In this document: one piece after another, positions 63,147 through 64,000 of the stretch
How positions within the stretch are numbered: position 1 is the stretch's first letter
How the letters are laid out: each line of letters opens with the position of its first letter
Source: Halolamina sp. CBA1230
GTDB lineage: Archaea > Halobacteriota > Halobacteria > Halobacteriales > Haloferacaceae
Reading direction: 5' to 3'
Assembly (NCBI RefSeq): GCF_002025255.2
Contig: NZ_CP054587.1
Location: 1,178,001-1,242,000, forward strand
Length of the DNA stretch: 64,000 bases
Translations under genes and position numbers: made by a program
Notes under the pieces: model-generated
What the model was told of the DNA's origin: nothing
Databases searched by the model: none
The model's input: the letters and a program-made list of their open reading frames with translations, nothing else

Positions 63147-64000
63147 CTACCCGCCGAACGCGACCTCGTCCACCTCGGTGAAGTCCCGGTCTTGCACCTC
63201 GTAGATCCCGTAGGAGACGGCGCTCATGTCACCGTTGTCGTCGAAGTTGACCGACGACGACGCACCCTGGTAGTTGATGTCGTCGCCCGCCGCGGCGGTC
63301 TCGACGGCCTCGACGAGCTCGCCCGGGCCGAACTCCTCGCCCTCGGGGTTGCCCGCGCGGCGCATGTTGTCCCGGACGGCCGGGCCGGAGTTCTCCCCGG
63401 CGTACACGTTCGCGAGGAAGCAGACCGCCGTCGCGTCGTAGGCGTGGGCGTTGAACACGCCCGGTTCGCGGTCGTACTCCTCCATGTACATCTCGTCGAA
63501 CGACTCCCGGCCGGGGCCGGACGCCTTCGGTCCCGTCCCCGTGACGTTCGCCATGTCGTTGTCGACCTCGTCGGGGAGCTCGTTGTCGAGCAGCCCGTCG
63601 GTGACGACGATATCCTCGCCGGTGTCGTAGTCGCTGTAGTAGTCACGGAACAGCTGGATCCCCGACGCCGGGTAGCCGATCACGAGGAGCATCTCGGGCT
63701 CGCCTTCGAGCGCGGACTCGAGCTGTGAGCTGTAGGAGTTCTGCTCCTGCTCGAAGGAGACTTGATTGGAGACGCTGCCGCCGTGCTCGCTCTCGAACGT
63801 GCTGGTGAACGACTCGGAGAGCGCCTGCCCGTAGTCGTTGTTGACGTACATCGTCGCCGCCGTGGTGTTGCCGAGCTCCTCGGCGCCGACCTGCGCGATG
63901 ACCTGCCCCTGCAGCGCGTCGGAGGGGCACGTCCGGAAGTAGAAGTCGTCGTCGTCGAGGTCGGTGATCGCCGGCGACGTCGAGGCGGGCGAGCAGCCGA
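63147..64000 (-). CDS. livK: Branched-chain amino acid ABC transporter substrate-binding protein, C-terminal part (5' end off window)
   Basis: The frame is open to the window end, so the N-terminus, with its expected lipoprotein signal, is missing; 283 residues are visible. The sequence is typical of periplasmic-binding-protein type I receptors (GCSPASTSPAITDLDDDDFY, FRTCPSDALQGQVIAQVGAE, MYVNNDYGQALSESFTSTF, LVIGYPASGIQLFRDY). It binds branched-chain amino acids or related compounds outside the cell and hands them to LivHM. It is encoded opposite to livHMGF, 48 bp from livF, so the two units converge. Confidence 0.9.
   Translation of the reverse strand, partial: GCSPASTSPAITDLDDDDFYFRTCPSDALQGQVIAQVGAEELGNTTAATMYVNNDYGQALSESFTSTFESEHGGSVSNQVSFEQEQNSYSSQLESALEGEPEMLLVIGYPASGIQLFRDYYSDYDTGEDIVVTDGLLDNELPDEVDNDMANVTGTGPKASGPGRESFDEMYMEEYDREPGVFNAHAYDATAVCFLANVYAGENSGPAVRDNMRRAGNPEGEEFGPGELVEAVETAAAGDDINYQGASSSVNFDDNGDMSAVSYGIYEVQDRDFTEVDEVAFGG

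Overview
This is a stretch of a haloarchaeal (class Halobacteria) chromosome. The evidence is the very high GC content, acidic proteins, TATA boxes about 27 nt upstream of start codons (leaderless transcripts), an archaeal rRNA operon with tRNA-Ala(UGC) in the 16S-23S spacer, a TATA-binding protein gene, a proteasome beta subunit, an archaeal DNA ligase, a bacterioruberin-hydratase-like protein and TbsP/PadR-type regulators. Genus cannot be fixed from the window alone.

Layout. 1-4.6 kb: 3' part of an aldehyde:ferredoxin oxidoreductase with a MoaD/SAMP-like gene, a VOC protein, a YchF GTPase and two haloarchaeal conserved genes. 4.75-9.77 kb: rRNA operon on the minus strand (16S, tRNA-Ala, 23S, 5S), with both bulge-helix-bulge processing stems readable. 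10.2 kb: tbp, divergent from the rRNA promoter region and carrying two tandem TATA boxes. 10.9-23.9 kb: housekeeping and conserved genes (erythromycin esterase-like, XPB-like helicase, tRNA-Tyr with a nearby copy of its 3' end, EamA transporter, CruF-like protein, psmB, glutamate-cysteine ligase-like protein, ligA). 24.5-33.5 kb: MBL hydrolase, Rrf2-like regulator, epimerase, RNase H-like protein, bactofilin-like protein, a second YchF, rhomboid protease, mutY. 33.7-45.9 kb: MMPL/RND permease, class III aminotransferase, MgtC/DUF4010, AI-2E-type transporter with a PadR regulator, a frameshifted DUF1028 gene, a UspA protein and folD. 46-53 kb: multi-PAS/GAF histidine kinase, glyA, TbsP-like regulator and a YcaO protein. 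53.3-64 kb: amidohydrolase, membrane protein, saccharopine-dehydrogenase-like protein, NhaP antiporter and a branched-chain amino acid ABC transporter (livHMGF, with livK convergent and cut by the window end).

The most unusual content is non-coding. A family of structured repeats occurs directly after stop codons: 27987-28039, 28054-28114, 44866-44924, a fragment at 44939-44953, and an expanded copy at 52951-53296. Copies share two conserved strings, and their stems change in a compensatory way. The expanded copy, immediately 3' of the YcaO gene, looks like the same element interrupted by a nested array of at least nine perfect hairpins, seven with 10-bp and two with 9-bp arms, all with 3-nt loops. 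Other hairpin clusters lie at 24.17-24.35, 29.84-29.94, 36.21-36.34 and 41.66-41.81 kb. Together they suggest a palindrome-propagating or 3'-UTR structured-element system in this genome.
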